Source of the DNA: an endosymbiont of Escarpia spicata
GTDB lineage: Bacteria; Pseudomonadota; Gammaproteobacteria; Chromatiales; Chromatiaceae
Length of the DNA: 64,000 nucleotides
Assembly (NCBI GenBank): GCA_003349915.1
Contig: QFXE01000010.1
Coordinates: 62,001-126,000, forward strand
Reading direction: 5' to 3'
Below, one piece after another: positions 18,113 through 27,800 of this stretch. Below the pieces are notes generated by a model. It worked only from the letters and a program-made list of their open reading frames with translations. It ran no database searches and was not told the origin of the DNA. The translations under genes and the position numbers were made by a program. Numbering within the stretch: position 1 is the first letter of the stretch; each line of letters opens with the position of its first letter.

Positions 18113-18589
18113 ATGAATTTGTCAATTGAATCTGTCCTTATTCTGGGTATAGGCAATACGCTACTGACCGATGAAGGCATCGGCGTGCACGTGGTGAAAC
18201 GCATGCAGGCATTACATGGCGAGTTGAAGGGTGTCGAATTTATGGATGGCGGAACCCTGAGTTTCACCCTGGCGGAACCGATTAGCAGAGCGGATGGGTT
18301 GATAGTGGTTGATGCGGCCAGGATGGAGAGTCCGCCAGGCACAGTCAGGGTATTTCGCAATGAAGAGATGGATTCTTATCTCAGCGGCAATCGACAGAGT
18401 GTGCACGAGGTTGGACTGACGGATCTGTTGGATATCTCACGTCTGACGGAACAGTTGCCTGTACAGAGGGTGCTTGTGGGCATTGAGCCGGAGTCGCTGG
18501 AGTGGGGGGAATCACCCAGCAAAACGGTTTTCCCTGCCATCAATAGGGCGATCGATGAAATTCTGTCTATACTTCGTGAATGGCGTTAG
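18113..18589 (+). CDS. hynD: Hydrogenase maturation endopeptidase (HynD/HupD/HyaD family)
   Basis: A 158-residue nickel-dependent endopeptidase that trims the C-terminal peptide of the large subunit after metal insertion. The N-terminal motif ILGIGNTLLTDEGIGVHVV holds the acidic nickel ligand; a mid-region aspartate lies in VVDAARM and the histidine ligand in SVHEVGLTDLL. The frame is open from 18029, but similarity to the family begins at MNLSIESVLILGIGN, so ATG 18113, which follows AAGGAG closely, is chosen. It is the first gene of the hydrogenase block, and its predicted substrate, the HynL tail, is encoded about 5 kb downstream. Confidence 0.92.
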   Translation: MNLSIESVLILGIGNTLLTDEGIGVHVVKRMQALHGELKGVEFMDGGTLSFTLAEPISRADGLIVVDAARMESPPGTVRVFRNEEMDSYLSGNRQSVHEVGLTDLLDISRLTEQLPVQRVLVGIEPESLEWGESPSKTVFPAINRAIDEILSILREWR

Positions 18590-18649
18590 CTATAGCAAGG
18601 AATACTGCACCAATATTTTTCAATAAAATCACCGAATTTCGACCTCTAA

Positions 18650-18689
18650 GTGATCTGGATCAGTACCGGCTCCATCGGTTAGAGATAAT
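18650..18689 (+). promoter_or_regulatory. FNR-like site and -10 element upstream of the hydrogenase genes
   Basis: TGAT-CTGG-ATCA at 18651-18662 matches the core of the FNR/ANR palindrome TTGAT-N4-ATCAA; the outer bases differ. GATAAT at 18684-18689 resembles a -10 hexamer, and its distance from the site centre is within about two bases of the class II geometry. Known: an FNR homologue activates hynS-isp1-isp2-hynL in Thiocapsa roseopersicina. Its function here is inferred. Confidence 0.5.
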
Positions 18690-18720
18690 CTACTAATAGA
18701 TGAAATGAACGGTGTTGTAT

Positions 18721-19188
18721 ATGCAAAAACTGCAGGACATCGATATACGTGTAGAGGCGCCTGTTGATCAGCTTGCTCAACATGGCAACGCCGTCCCTGT
18801 TCTGCATGAAATCCTTCATGCCCTGCGCCGTCTTGGCGAAACCGAAGAATCCACTACCATCGATCTGAGATCGATCCCCTTTGGCCCCGGTGATGAAGAG
18901 CTGTTGCTCGACGTACTGGGCCGTGGGGAGGTGGCGGTCAAGCTGGAAACCCTGGGCGCCAGCGAAATATACGAAACCGCATATGCCGGTGTCTGGATCG
19001 TCGACCACAGAAATACCGAAGGCGAGCGCATTGCCTTGCAGATCGAGATCACCCGGGTGCCTGAGATCCTTCTTACTCAGCTTGCAGATCTCACAGACTC
19101 TATTTCACGGCTCGAAAATCGTTTGCGTACTCCAGATGGGGTCGCGTCGCAGAGCAATCCTATGAGCGGGAGAAGACGTGATGGCTGA
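18721..19188 (+). CDS. HupH/HyaF-like hydrogenase expression/maturation protein
   Basis: A protein of about 155 residues with the HupH C-terminal signature DVLGRGEVAVKLE followed by ETAYAGVWIVDH. Family members (HupH, HyaF, HoxQ-like) help assemble or check the iron-sulfur small subunit, especially under oxygen. It is about half the size of some HupH proteins, so only one copy of the domain is present. GTG 18712 is an alternative start; ATG 18721 gives MQKLQDIDIRV. It overlaps hynS by eight bases, so the two are probably translationally coupled. It sits just downstream of the FNR-like site. Confidence 0.8.
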   Translation: MQKLQDIDIRVEAPVDQLAQHGNAVPVLHEILHALRRLGETEESTTIDLRSIPFGPGDEELLLDVLGRGEVAVKLETLGASEIYETAYAGVWIVDHRNTEGERIALQIEITRVPEILLTQLADLTDSISRLENRLRTPDGVASQSNPMSGRRRDG

Positions 19189-20284
19189 CTCAAAAACAGA
19201 ACCCAAAACTCTCGGCGAAAGCCTGCGGCAGCAGGGTGTGTCACGACGGGGGTTTCTGAAATTCTGTACCGCGACTGCCTCGATGATGGCACTGCCTCCG
19301 GCCATGGTACCGGCTATTGCGGAGGCGCTGGAAAAGGCCAGGCGTCCCTCTGTAATCTGGCTCTCCTTTCAGGAGTGTACCGGCTGTACAGAATCCCTCA
19401 CCAGAGCCCATGCCCCCACCATAGAAAATCTCATCTTCGATCACATCTCACTCGATTATCACCACACTCTGCAGGCGGCTGCAGGAGAGGGGGCAGAGGC
19501 TGCGCGTGAAGCGGCAATGCATGAAAATCATGGGAAATATATAGTAGTAGTCGATGGATCGATTCCGCTAAAAGACCCTGGTTTTTCAACGATTGCCGGT
19601 ATCAGCAACCTCGATATGCTGAAGGAGACCGTGGCGGGGGCCGCAGCAGTCATAGCAGTGGGTAGTTGCGCGGCCTTTGGTGGTCTGCCCCATGCCAGCC
19701 CCAATCCTACCGGAGCAGTGTCGGTCTCGGAGATCATCAAAGACAAGCCGGTGGTCAATGTCTCCGGCTGTCCACCAATCCCAACGGTGATCACTGGTGT
19801 GTTGGCGCACTTCCTGACTTTTGGCGGTCTGCCTGAGCTGGATGATCTGGGTCGGCCGAAGGTCTTCTATGGCCAAAGCATTCATGATCGCTGCTATCGC
19901 CGTCCGTTTTACGATAAGGGCCTGTTTGCAGAGACCTTTGATGACGAAGGCGCACGCAAAGGGTGGTGCCTCTATCGAATGGGATGCAAGGGCCCGATGA
20001 CCTACAACGCCTGTGCCACAACCAAGTGGAATCAGGGTACGAGTTGGCCGGTTGAGTCAGGGCATGGCTGCCTGGGTTGTTCCGAACCCAATTTCTGGGA
20101 CGGCGGCGGTTTCTATAACGCCATCTCCATTCCCGATGGGGATATTGCCCGCAACGTTGGGCTTGGTGCTGTAGCCGGTGTGGCTGTCGGTGCCGCAGCC
20201 GGCATGCTTAATCGCAATGCCAAGGCAGATGCAGTTGCCAGGCACGAAACCGTCACTGTGGATGATCTGGAAAAAACATCATGA
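19181..20284 (+). CDS. hynS: [NiFe] hydrogenase small subunit, Tat-exported
   Basis: A 367-residue small subunit carrying the electron-relay clusters. The twin-arginine signal SRRGFLKF (Arg22-Arg23) is followed by a hydrophobic stretch and a cleavable region, so the enzyme works in the periplasm. Cluster ligands include ECTGCTE, GSCAAFGG, the histidine/cysteine pair HDRCYRR, GWCLYRMGCKGP, and ACATTKWN with GHGCLGCSEPNFWD. Where oxygen-tolerant enzymes have two extra cysteines near the proximal cluster, this protein has glycine (CTGC, AFGG), so a standard proximal [4Fe-4S] cluster is expected. The C-terminal stretch GAVAGVAVGAAAG is only weakly hydrophobic. ATG 19181 is preferred over GTG 19178, with GGGAGA seven bases upstream. 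Gene order places it in the Isp-type (group 1e) hydrogenases. Confidence 0.95.
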   Translation: MADSKTEPKTLGESLRQQGVSRRGFLKFCTATASMMALPPAMVPAIAEALEKARRPSVIWLSFQECTGCTESLTRAHAPTIENLIFDHISLDYHHTLQAAAGEGAEAAREAAMHENHGKYIVVVDGSIPLKDPGFSTIAGISNLDMLKETVAGAAAVIAVGSCAAFGGLPHASPNPTGAVSVSEIIKDKPVVNVSGCPPIPTVITGVLAHFLTFGGLPELDDLGRPKVFYGQSIHDRCYRRPFYDKGLFAETFDDEGARKGWCLYRMGCKGPMTYNACATTKWNQGTSWPVESGHGCLGCSEPNFWDGGGFYNAISIPDGDIARNVGLGAVAGVAVGAAAGMLNRNAKADAVARHETVTVDDLEKTS

Positions 20285-20943
20285 GCAGCCCGATCGACTT
20301 TCTGTTGTGGGTGAAGGGACCTGCCTTTGATATCGCCCTGGCGGTGTTCGTCATAGGTATTGTCGTCCGTCTGCTGGAGATAGTGTTGCTTGGGCGGAAA
20401 CAGGATCTTGCGGAGCCGAAGGGTGAGGAGTTTGGCCCCGGCTTGCGCACTATCGTGACCCGGACACTGCCGGAAGCGGGCAGCTTCAAACAGTCCCCAT
20501 TTACAGTTATCGGTGGTTACATCTGGCATATCGGATTTCTGATCTGCCTGCTGTTTTTCGTTCCCCATATCGAATTGTTGCACAGCGTTCTGGGCATCAA
20601 GTGGCCGGGACTCTCCAACCATATCGTGGATGCCGTGGCAGTGGTGACAATGGCGACACTGGTTGCGATGCTGATCGACCGCATCACTCATTCGGTGAAG
20701 CGATTTCTAAGCGGACCGGAAGACTATCTGGTGTGGTTGGCCGCATTTCTGCCGATAGTGACCGGCTACCTGGCCTATCATCGCGTGCTGGTTCCCTATC
20801 CACTTGTGCTTGGGATACATATCCTAAGCATTGAATTTTTGATGATTTTATTCCCCTTTACCAAACTGATGCATACCTTCACATTTCCCTTGGCCCGTTG
20901 GTATAACGGTGCAATGGCCGGACGCCGGGGGGTACAGTCATGA
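20281..20943 (+). CDS. isp1: Isp1: hydrogenase-associated b-type cytochrome membrane subunit
   Basis: A 220-residue protein with about five membrane helices, resembling the NarI/DsrM-like cytochrome b fold. Histidines suited to heme ligation occur within or next to helices (YIWHIGF, RITHSV, LGIHILS, KLMHTFTF). It overlaps hynS by ATGA at its start and isp2 by ATGA at its end. In hydrogenases of this kind Isp1 anchors the periplasmic HynSL dimer and passes electrons through the membrane to Isp2. It differs from the HupC/HyaC cytochrome normally found with group 1 enzymes. Confidence 0.88.
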   Translation: MSSPIDFLLWVKGPAFDIALAVFVIGIVVRLLEIVLLGRKQDLAEPKGEEFGPGLRTIVTRTLPEAGSFKQSPFTVIGGYIWHIGFLICLLFFVPHIELLHSVLGIKWPGLSNHIVDAVAVVTMATLVAMLIDRITHSVKRFLSGPEDYLVWLAAFLPIVTGYLAYHRVLVPYPLVLGIHILSIEFLMILFPFTKLMHTFTFPLARWYNGAMAGRRGVQS

Positions 20944-22208
20944 GTAAGGCAACCCTGGAACGTGGACTCAATGCATTGCGTGAAGAGATAGATGCGCCGG
21001 TGGCGGCCTTCTTTTCCAGTTGTGTCAACTGCGGACTTTGTGCGGAGGCCTGTCTCTTCTACACGGAAACCGGTGATCCCCGTTACACCCCCATCAACAA
21101 GCTTGAACCCCTGCGCCGCATCTGGGAGCAGGAGTTTACTCTCTGGGGGCGGATCAAGAAGGCGCTTGGTCTGGCGCAGCCGGTGACCGATGAACTGTTG
21201 CAGGAGTGGGAGCCGCTGGTCTATGACGCCTGCTCTCTCTGTGGACGCTGCTCCATGGTCTGCCCGGTGGGCAATGATATCGCCTATATGATCCGTAAGG
21301 AGCGGGAAGGTTTTGTCGCCTCGGGTAATGCTCCCGAAGGCATGAAAGGCGCTAGTACCCGTGCCATCAAGGTCGGCAGTCCGATGGGGGTGAAATTTCA
21401 CGCGGTGCAGGCACAGATCAGGCATATCGAGGCAGATACCGGACTGGAGGTCCCTGTCGATGTGGAGGGTGCTGACTATCTGGCGCTGCTCTCTTCGATG
21501 GAGATCATGAATTTCCCTGAGTACATCGAGGCGTTGGCCAGGATCTTCAAACAGGCGGGGGTCAGCTGGACGCTCTGCTCAGAGGCATTTGAAGCGACCA
21601 ATGCAGGGATCCAGATAGGCAGTAGCGATATCGCCGCAGAATTGGTTGAACGGGTGGTAAAAGGCGCTGAGAAATTGAAGGTCAAATATGTCATCAGTCC
21701 CGAGTGTGGTCACGCCTATACTGCCATCCGCTGGGAAGGGCCGAATCTGATCGGCCGGCGCTACCCCTTCAAGGTGGTGCATATTCTCGAACTGCTGGAT
21801 GAGTTGCGAGCCGCTGGAAGACTGAAGACCCAGGGTATGGATGAGGCGCGGCTGACTTTCCATGATCCCTGCCAGATCGTGCGCAAGGGCGGAGTGTTGG
21901 AACCCCCGCGTAATCTGCTTAAGCAGGTTGCGGCGAACTTCGTGGAGATGAGCGATCACCGTGAGATGAACTGGTGTTGCGGCGGTGGTGGCGGTGTCAG
22001 TGCCAATGAACGGGCAGATGAACTGCGGCTCAAGGTGTTCGCGAGGAAAAAGAGCCAGCTGGATGAGCTGAATGTGGACAAGTTGGTTACGGCTTGTGCC
22101 AATTGCCGCTTGATGCTGGAAGATGGCCTAGAAGAGTATCGGGTGGAGCTTCCGGTGGTTGGGCTGACCGAGATGTTGGCGGAACATCTGGTAGAAGATA
22201 GCGAATAG
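20940..22208 (+). CDS. isp2: Isp2: HdrD-like iron-sulfur subunit (two 4Fe-4S motifs plus CCG domains)
   Basis: A 422-residue cytoplasmic protein. Two ferredoxin motifs lie in the N-terminal third (CVNCGLCAEAC near 24 and CSLCGRCSMVCP near 97). The C-terminal part resembles the heterodisulfide-reductase HdrD/DsrK module, with SPECGHAY, HDPCQIV, CCGGGGGVSANE and CANCRLML. It has no membrane helices, so it probably faces the cytoplasm on Isp1. Together they would carry hydrogenase electrons to the quinone pool or to a thiol/disulfide-type acceptor. It overlaps isp1 by ATGA; hynL follows after 63 bp. The DsrK resemblance is notable in a sulfur oxidiser; the electron acceptor is not known from sequence. 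Confidence 0.9.
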   Translation: MSKATLERGLNALREEIDAPVAAFFSSCVNCGLCAEACLFYTETGDPRYTPINKLEPLRRIWEQEFTLWGRIKKALGLAQPVTDELLQEWEPLVYDACSLCGRCSMVCPVGNDIAYMIRKEREGFVASGNAPEGMKGASTRAIKVGSPMGVKFHAVQAQIRHIEADTGLEVPVDVEGADYLALLSSMEIMNFPEYIEALARIFKQAGVSWTLCSEAFEATNAGIQIGSSDIAAELVERVVKGAEKLKVKYVISPECGHAYTAIRWEGPNLIGRRYPFKVVHILELLDELRAAGRLKTQGMDEARLTFHDPCQIVRKGGVLEPPRNLLKQVAANFVEMSDHREMNWCCGGGGGVSANERADELRLKVFARKKSQLDELNVDKLVTACANCRLMLEDGLEEYRVELPVVGLTEMLAEHLVEDSE

Positions 22209-22271
22209 AGTGTAGGTTCGGCTTGACCGGACTTGTGGGGCGGCAGAAACCCCTTCAGGAGACGAGAAAAA

Positions 22272-23993
22272 ATGAGCGAACGTATCGTCGTAGATCCGAT
22301 CACACGAATCGAAGGGCACCTCAGGATCGAAGCAGAGATGGCGGGGGATCGGATCGCCAGTGCCTACTCCTCCGGCACCATGGTGCGCGGTATCGAACTT
22401 ATCCTGCAGGGCCGGGACCCGCGTGATGCCTGGGCATATACACAGCGAATCTGCGGTGTTTGCACCCTGGTTCATGGTATCGCATCAGTACGGGCAGTGG
22501 AGAATGCACTGAACTATCCGATCCCGCCCAATGCGCAACTGATCCGCAATTTGATGATCGGCGCGCAGTATATCCATGATCATGTGATGCACTTCTATCA
22601 TCTGCACGCGCTGGACTGGGTGGATGTGGTATCTGCGCTCTCCGCCGACCCTGGAGCGACATCCCAACTGGCCCAATCGATCAGCAAGTGGCCCAAGTCC
22701 TCTCCCGGCTACTTTTCCGACATGAAGAAGAAGCTGAAAAGCTTTGTCGAAGCCGGACAGCTTGGTATCTTTGCCAAGGCCTATTGGGGCCACTCTGCCT
22801 ACAAACTGCCCCCTGAAGCCAACCTGATGGCAGTCTCCCACTACCTGGAGGCCTTGAGCTGGCAGCGTGATGTGGTGAAGCTGCATGCTATCTTCGGCGG
22901 CAAGAATCCGCACCCGAACTTCCTGGTGGGCGGGACGGCTTCCCCGATCGATCTCAACTCCGATTCCGCAATCAATGCAAAGAAATTGGCACAGGTGCAG
23001 AATGTCATCACACAGATGCAGGCGTTCGTGGATCAGGTCTATGTGCCGGATACACTCGCAATCGCAGGTTTTTACAAAGACTGGGGAGAAAGAGGCGAGG
23101 GCGTAGGTAACTTCCTCTCCTATGGTGACCTGCCAGGCACTACCATGGATGATCCATCCAGCTACTTCCTGCCTGCGGGTGTGATTCTGAACCGTGACAT
23201 CTCCACTGTTCATCCGCTGGACATGAACAATCCTGACGAGATTCAGGAGTTCGTTTCACACTCCTGGTATGACCAGGATGATGGCAAAGATGTGCCTAAA
23301 CATCCCTACGATGGCGAGACCAATCTTAACTACACAGGTCCGAAACCACCCTATAAACACTTGAATGTGGAGGAGTCCTACTCCTGGATAAAATCCCCGC
23401 GCTGGAGAGGAAAACCGATGGAGGTAGGGCCTCTCGCTCGCGTGTTGATACTCTATGCCAAAGGCCACGAGCAGACCAGGGAACTGGTCAATATGACCCT
23501 CAAGACACTGGATCTGCCGGTCAGGGCGCTTTTCTCCACCCTTGGCAGAACAGCGGCCCGAACACTGGAGACCAAGATCATCGCCGATGCCATGCAGGGT
23601 TGGCAGGATCAACTGATCGCCAATATCAAGGCGGGGGATACCAAGACCTTCAACGAGGCGCTCTGGGAGCCATCAACCTGGCCGAGCCGGTGTCAGGGAG
23701 TGGGCTTTATGGAGGCGCCGCGCGGCGCACTCGGTCACTGGGTGGTGATTGAAAACGGTAAGATTTCCAATTACCAGGCGGTCGTGCCCAGTACCTGGAA
23801 TGCCGGTCCTCGGGATGCCCAGGGACAACCTGGTGCCTATGAAGCTGCACTGCAGGACAATCACCAGGTGGTCGATCCCAAGCAGCCGGTGGAGATTCTC
23901 CGCACCATTCACAGTTTCGACCCCTGCATCGCCTGTGCAGTCCATCTGTCTGATCCTGAAACGGGGGAAAAGATCGAAGTGAAGGTGACTTAA
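22272..23993 (+). CDS. hynL: [NiFe] hydrogenase large subunit
   Basis: A 573-residue catalytic subunit holding the NiFe(CN)2CO site. The nickel/iron cysteines are in RICGVC (Cys61, Cys64) and SFDPCIACAVH (Cys552, Cys555, with His558). A 15-residue tail follows that histidine, which is the expected cleavage point for the maturation protease encoded at 18113. The protein lacks its own signal and would be carried through the Tat system by HynS. The frame is open from 22233, but ATG 22272 has AGGAGA nine bases upstream and starts MSERIVVDPITRIEGH, the usual N-terminus. It converges with tpm, whose stop is three bases away. Confidence 0.97.
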   Translation: MSERIVVDPITRIEGHLRIEAEMAGDRIASAYSSGTMVRGIELILQGRDPRDAWAYTQRICGVCTLVHGIASVRAVENALNYPIPPNAQLIRNLMIGAQYIHDHVMHFYHLHALDWVDVVSALSADPGATSQLAQSISKWPKSSPGYFSDMKKKLKSFVEAGQLGIFAKAYWGHSAYKLPPEANLMAVSHYLEALSWQRDVVKLHAIFGGKNPHPNFLVGGTASPIDLNSDSAINAKKLAQVQNVITQMQAFVDQVYVPDTLAIAGFYKDWGERGEGVGNFLSYGDLPGTTMDDPSSYFLPAGVILNRDISTVHPLDMNNPDEIQEFVSHSWYDQDDGKDVPKHPYDGETNLNYTGPKPPYKHLNVEESYSWIKSPRWRGKPMEVGPLARVLILYAKGHEQTRELVNMTLKTLDLPVRALFSTLGRTAARTLETKIIADAMQGWQDQLIANIKAGDTKTFNEALWEPSTWPSRCQGVGFMEAPRGALGHWVVIENGKISNYQAVVPSTWNAGPRDAQGQPGAYEAALQDNHQVVDPKQPVEILRTIHSFDPCIACAVHLSDPETGEKIEVKVT

Positions 23994-23996
23994 TGG

Positions 23997-24650
23997 TTAT
24001 CGATGCAGTTGATACACCTTCTCGGTGAGCTGGCTCAGCCCCTTATTACGAAACTGCGGATTTTCATCCAGAATCTGCTGACTGAACAAGGTTTCTATCC
24101 GATAGTCTGCCTGATAGAGCGATCGCACCTCATCTTCATGGACAGCAAAAGGTGGTCCCTGCATCTCGGCCTGATCGTACTCCATGGTAACCAGCAGCGT
24201 TGTTGCGGCAGAAGGCTTGATCTCAATGAGATGCCGGGCATATCGCGCCCGCATTTCAGGCGGCAGAGCGACCAGTGATGCCCGGTCGTAAATGCCTCCT
24301 ATGCCCTTCAGGTCGTCTCGTCTCAGGTCAAAAAAGTCACCGAGCAGCAGGGTGAGTCCGTCGGTCGAGTACTCAGTGAAAGCCCCGGTTTGGGTGATTC
24401 GGGGCGTCAGATTGTTCTCCTGGAAGAAATCCCCTACGGCAATGGGACTGATTTCGATACCGAGCACCTCATGTCCCTGAGCGCGGAGCCAGAGCAGGTC
24501 GCGACTTTTTCCGCATAGAGGAACAAAGATCCGGCTTTGGCCTTCCACCTTCAGACTGCCCCAGAATGTCTGAAGGTGGGTATTGATCTCATGCTGGTGG
24601 AAGCCGATCTGATTCTGCCGCCAGCGTTCAATCCAGAAGTCGGGTTCCAT
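23997..24650 (-). CDS. tpm: Thiopurine S-methyltransferase family protein
   Basis: A 217-residue SAM-dependent methyltransferase. It starts with the family signature MEPDFWIERWRQNQIGFHQ, then FVPLCGKSRDLLWL (SAM loop), GIEIS, GDFFDL and YDRASLVALPPEMR. Bacterial Tpm proteins methylate selenium, tellurium or thiol compounds. It is transcribed towards hynL, with three bases between the stop codons and no visible terminator between them, and is probably unrelated to the hydrogenase. It diverges from hrpA at 24651-24804. Confidence 0.93.
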   Translation of the reverse strand: MEPDFWIERWRQNQIGFHQHEINTHLQTFWGSLKVEGQSRIFVPLCGKSRDLLWLRAQGHEVLGIEISPIAVGDFFQENNLTPRITQTGAFTEYSTDGLTLLLGDFFDLRRDDLKGIGGIYDRASLVALPPEMRARYARHLIEIKPSAATTLLVTMEYDQAEMQGPPFAVHEDEVRSLYQADYRIETLFSQQILDENPQFRNKGLSQLTEKVYQLHR

Positions 24651-24804
24651 TGTGTGCCTCTAGGGTAAGGGTCGTTGCGATATATTATCCAAAACATCGC
24701 GGCCAGCATACTGACTAATATTTAGTGAAGAGAGGATTCCCCGTTTGGCTCGGGAGTGACAAAATAGCGCTTCCCAATCTTCAGTCAGATGAGCAGCAGC
24801 CACC

Positions 24805-27800
24805 TTGGTCGATAACAGCACCTCTCAGCCGTTTCCGTCACAATCGGATATCGAAACCTGTATGCAGGTCGACCGGCACCTTTTCGTCCGGCGTCTGAGG
24901 GGAGTGCAGCGACGGCGCAAGTCAGGGGAACCCTATGATCAGGGGTTGTTCAAGCTGAACCGGGATATTCTGGCCTCGCAGGCGCGGCTGCAGCAACGGC
25001 GGAAGAGCCTGCCCGAAGCGTCCTTCCCCCCGGAACTGCCCATTACCGCGCGCCTCGAAGATATACAAGCGCTGATCGCCGAGAATCAGGTTCTCGTGCT
25101 CTGCGGCGAGACCGGCTCCGGCAAATCGACCCAACTGCCTAAGATCTGCCTCAGTCTGGGGCGAGGGGTGGGGGGGTATATCGGCCATACCCAGCCGCGC
25201 CGCATCGCGGCCCGGACGCTCTCATCCCGTATCGCCTCGGAACTTGGGGTGGAAACTGGCACCTCTGTTGGTTACAAGGTTCGTTTCAGCGACCGGGTGG
25301 GACCCAACACCCATGTCAAGTTGATGACCGACGGCATCCTGCTGGCAGAGATACAGCAGGACCCTTTCCTGAATCAATACGACACCCTGATCATTGATGA
25401 GGCCCATGAACGCAGTCTCAATATCGATTTCCTGCTCGGTTATTTGCAGAACCTGTTGCCCAAGCGCCCGGATCTGAAGCTGATCATCACATCGGCTACC
25501 ATCGATCCCGACCGTTTTTCCAAACATTTCAACGATGCGCCGGTGATCGAGGTCTCCGGCCGTACTTTTCCGGTTGAGGCTCGCTATAAGCCACCAGAGG
25601 AGGAGGGGAGCAGTGAGCGCGACGACCCCGCTATCGTGGATGCGGTGGATGAACTCTCCCGCATAGACCGGGGAGATATCCTTATATTCCTTAGCGGCGA
25701 GCGGGAGATTCGGGAGACCGCCGAGAATCTGCGCAAACATAAGCTCGATCTGACCGAGGTGTTGCCTCTCTACGCCCGGCTGAGTCCAGCAGAGCAGGGA
25801 CAGATTTTCAAACCCCATAGAGGGCGGCGCATCGTGTTGGCCACCAACGTGGCGGAGACTTCCCTCACCGTGCCCGGCATCCGCTACGTCATCGACGCCG
25901 GTTTTGCACGTATCAGCCGATACAGCCACAAGAGCAAGGTACAGCGTCTTCCGGTTGAACGCATCTCACAGGCCTCCGCAAACCAGCGTATGGGGCGTTG
26001 TGGTCGTGTCGCCAAAGGCGTCTGTATCAGGCTCTATTCGGAAGAGGATTTCGAGTCCCGCACGCCTTTTACCGAGCCGGAGATCCAACGAACCAATCTC
26101 GCATCTGTCATCCTGCAGATGAAGTTGTTGGGTTTTGGGGAGATCGACGATTTCCCCTTTGTTGATCCACCCGACAGCCGCCTCATCAAGGACGGTTACC
26201 GGGTGTTGGAGGAGATCGGCGCAATCGGGGGCGATCAGCGGGTGACAAAGCTTGGCCGGCAACTTGCCCGGTTGCCTGTCGACCCGCGTATCGGGCGTAT
26301 GATGCTGGCAGCGGCTCACAGCCACTGCCTGCGGGAGGTGATGGTAATCGCAGCGGCCCTCAGCGTACAGGACCCTCGGGACCGTCCGCTGGACAAGCAG
26401 CAGCAGGCGGATGAGGCACACGCCCTGTTCCGCCACGCCGAGTCCGATTTTCTCGGTTATTTTCAGCTCTGGGAGGATCTGGAAATCCAGCGCAAGCATC
26501 TGACCCGCAACAAGTTCAGAAAATATTGCCGCACACGATTTCTCTCCTGGACACGGGTGCAGGAGTGGCACGATATTCACACACAACTGCGTCTGCAGAT
26601 GCACGGCATGGGTTTCAAAGAGAACACGGAAGAGGCAGGTTATGAGCAGGTGCATCGCGCCATGCTCAGCGGCCTGCTGAGCCATATTGGATTCAAGTCG
26701 AAGGAACGGGACTATCTGGGTGCGCGCAACAGCCGTTTTTTTATCTTTCCCGGCTCCGGTCTGTTCAAGAAGCCGCCCAAGTGGGTGATGGCGGCAGAGC
26801 TGGTGGAGACCACCAAGCTCTATGCCCGTACCAATGCAGCCATTCAGCCGGAGTGGATCGAGGCCTGTGCCGGACATCTGCTCAAGCACAACTATTCTGA
26901 GCCCCATTGGGAGAAGCGGCGGGGGCAGGTGGCGGGTTACGAGAAGGTTACGCTCTACGGACTTACGCTGGTACCCCGGCGCAGGATCAACTTCAGTCCC
27001 ATTGATCCAAAGCTGGCGCGGGAGATATTCATCCGCTCCGCACTGGTGGAGGGGGATTTTCAGACACGTGCCCCTTTCTGGCGGCACAACCAGGAGAAAA
27101 TCGCTGCAGTCCATGATCTGGAGGCAAAATCCCGTCGACGTGACATCCTGGTGGACGAGGAACGCATCTACGGCTTCTACGACCAACGTATCCCCGAGGG
27201 GATCTGCACCACGCCGGCATTCGAGAAGTGGCTGAAAAGGCAATCGAAACAGGAAGCAAAACGGCTCTATCTTAGTGAGGCCGACCTGATCAGGGAGGAG
27301 TCCTCTATCGTCCCGGATGATCAGTTCCCCAACCATCTGGATATCAATGGCATGGCGCTTCCCCTGGAGTATTCTTTTGATCCCGGACAGCAGCAGGATG
27401 GGATTTCACTGGTGGTGCCGAAAGATGTCCTGGGTCAGGTTACCGAGGCCAGATGTCAATGGCTTGTGCCTGGATTGCTGCGGGAGCGGGTCATTGCGCT
27501 GATCCGGGGACTGCCAAAATCCCTGCGCAAGTCCTTCGTGCCGGTCCCTGACTTTGCCGATGCCTGTCTGCAGGGGATTGAGCCCTCGGACAGGCCTTTG
27601 ATCCAGGTGCTCGGTGAGCGTCTGAAGCAGCTTACCGGCGTCCATGTGCCGGAGGATGCCTGGTCCGATGTCGAGCTGCCTGAGCATCTGCGTATGCAGA
27701 TCAAGGTCGTCGACGAAACGGGGAAACAGATTGGAACGGGCCGGGATCTTGATGCTTTGCACAAAGCACATCGGACAAGCCACAGAGGATTCCAGCAACT

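Noticed and set aside
22485-23213. 242-codon minus-strand open frame within hynL
   Set aside because: Antisense shadow of a strongly conserved hydrogenase subunit.
25160-25180. Seven-G tract in hrpA as another contingency site
   Set aside because: The frame is intact across it and hrpA is full length, so there is no sign of switching.
25966-27336. 456-codon minus-strand open frame within hrpA
   Set aside because: Shadow of hrpA; no family pattern and no ribosome-binding site.
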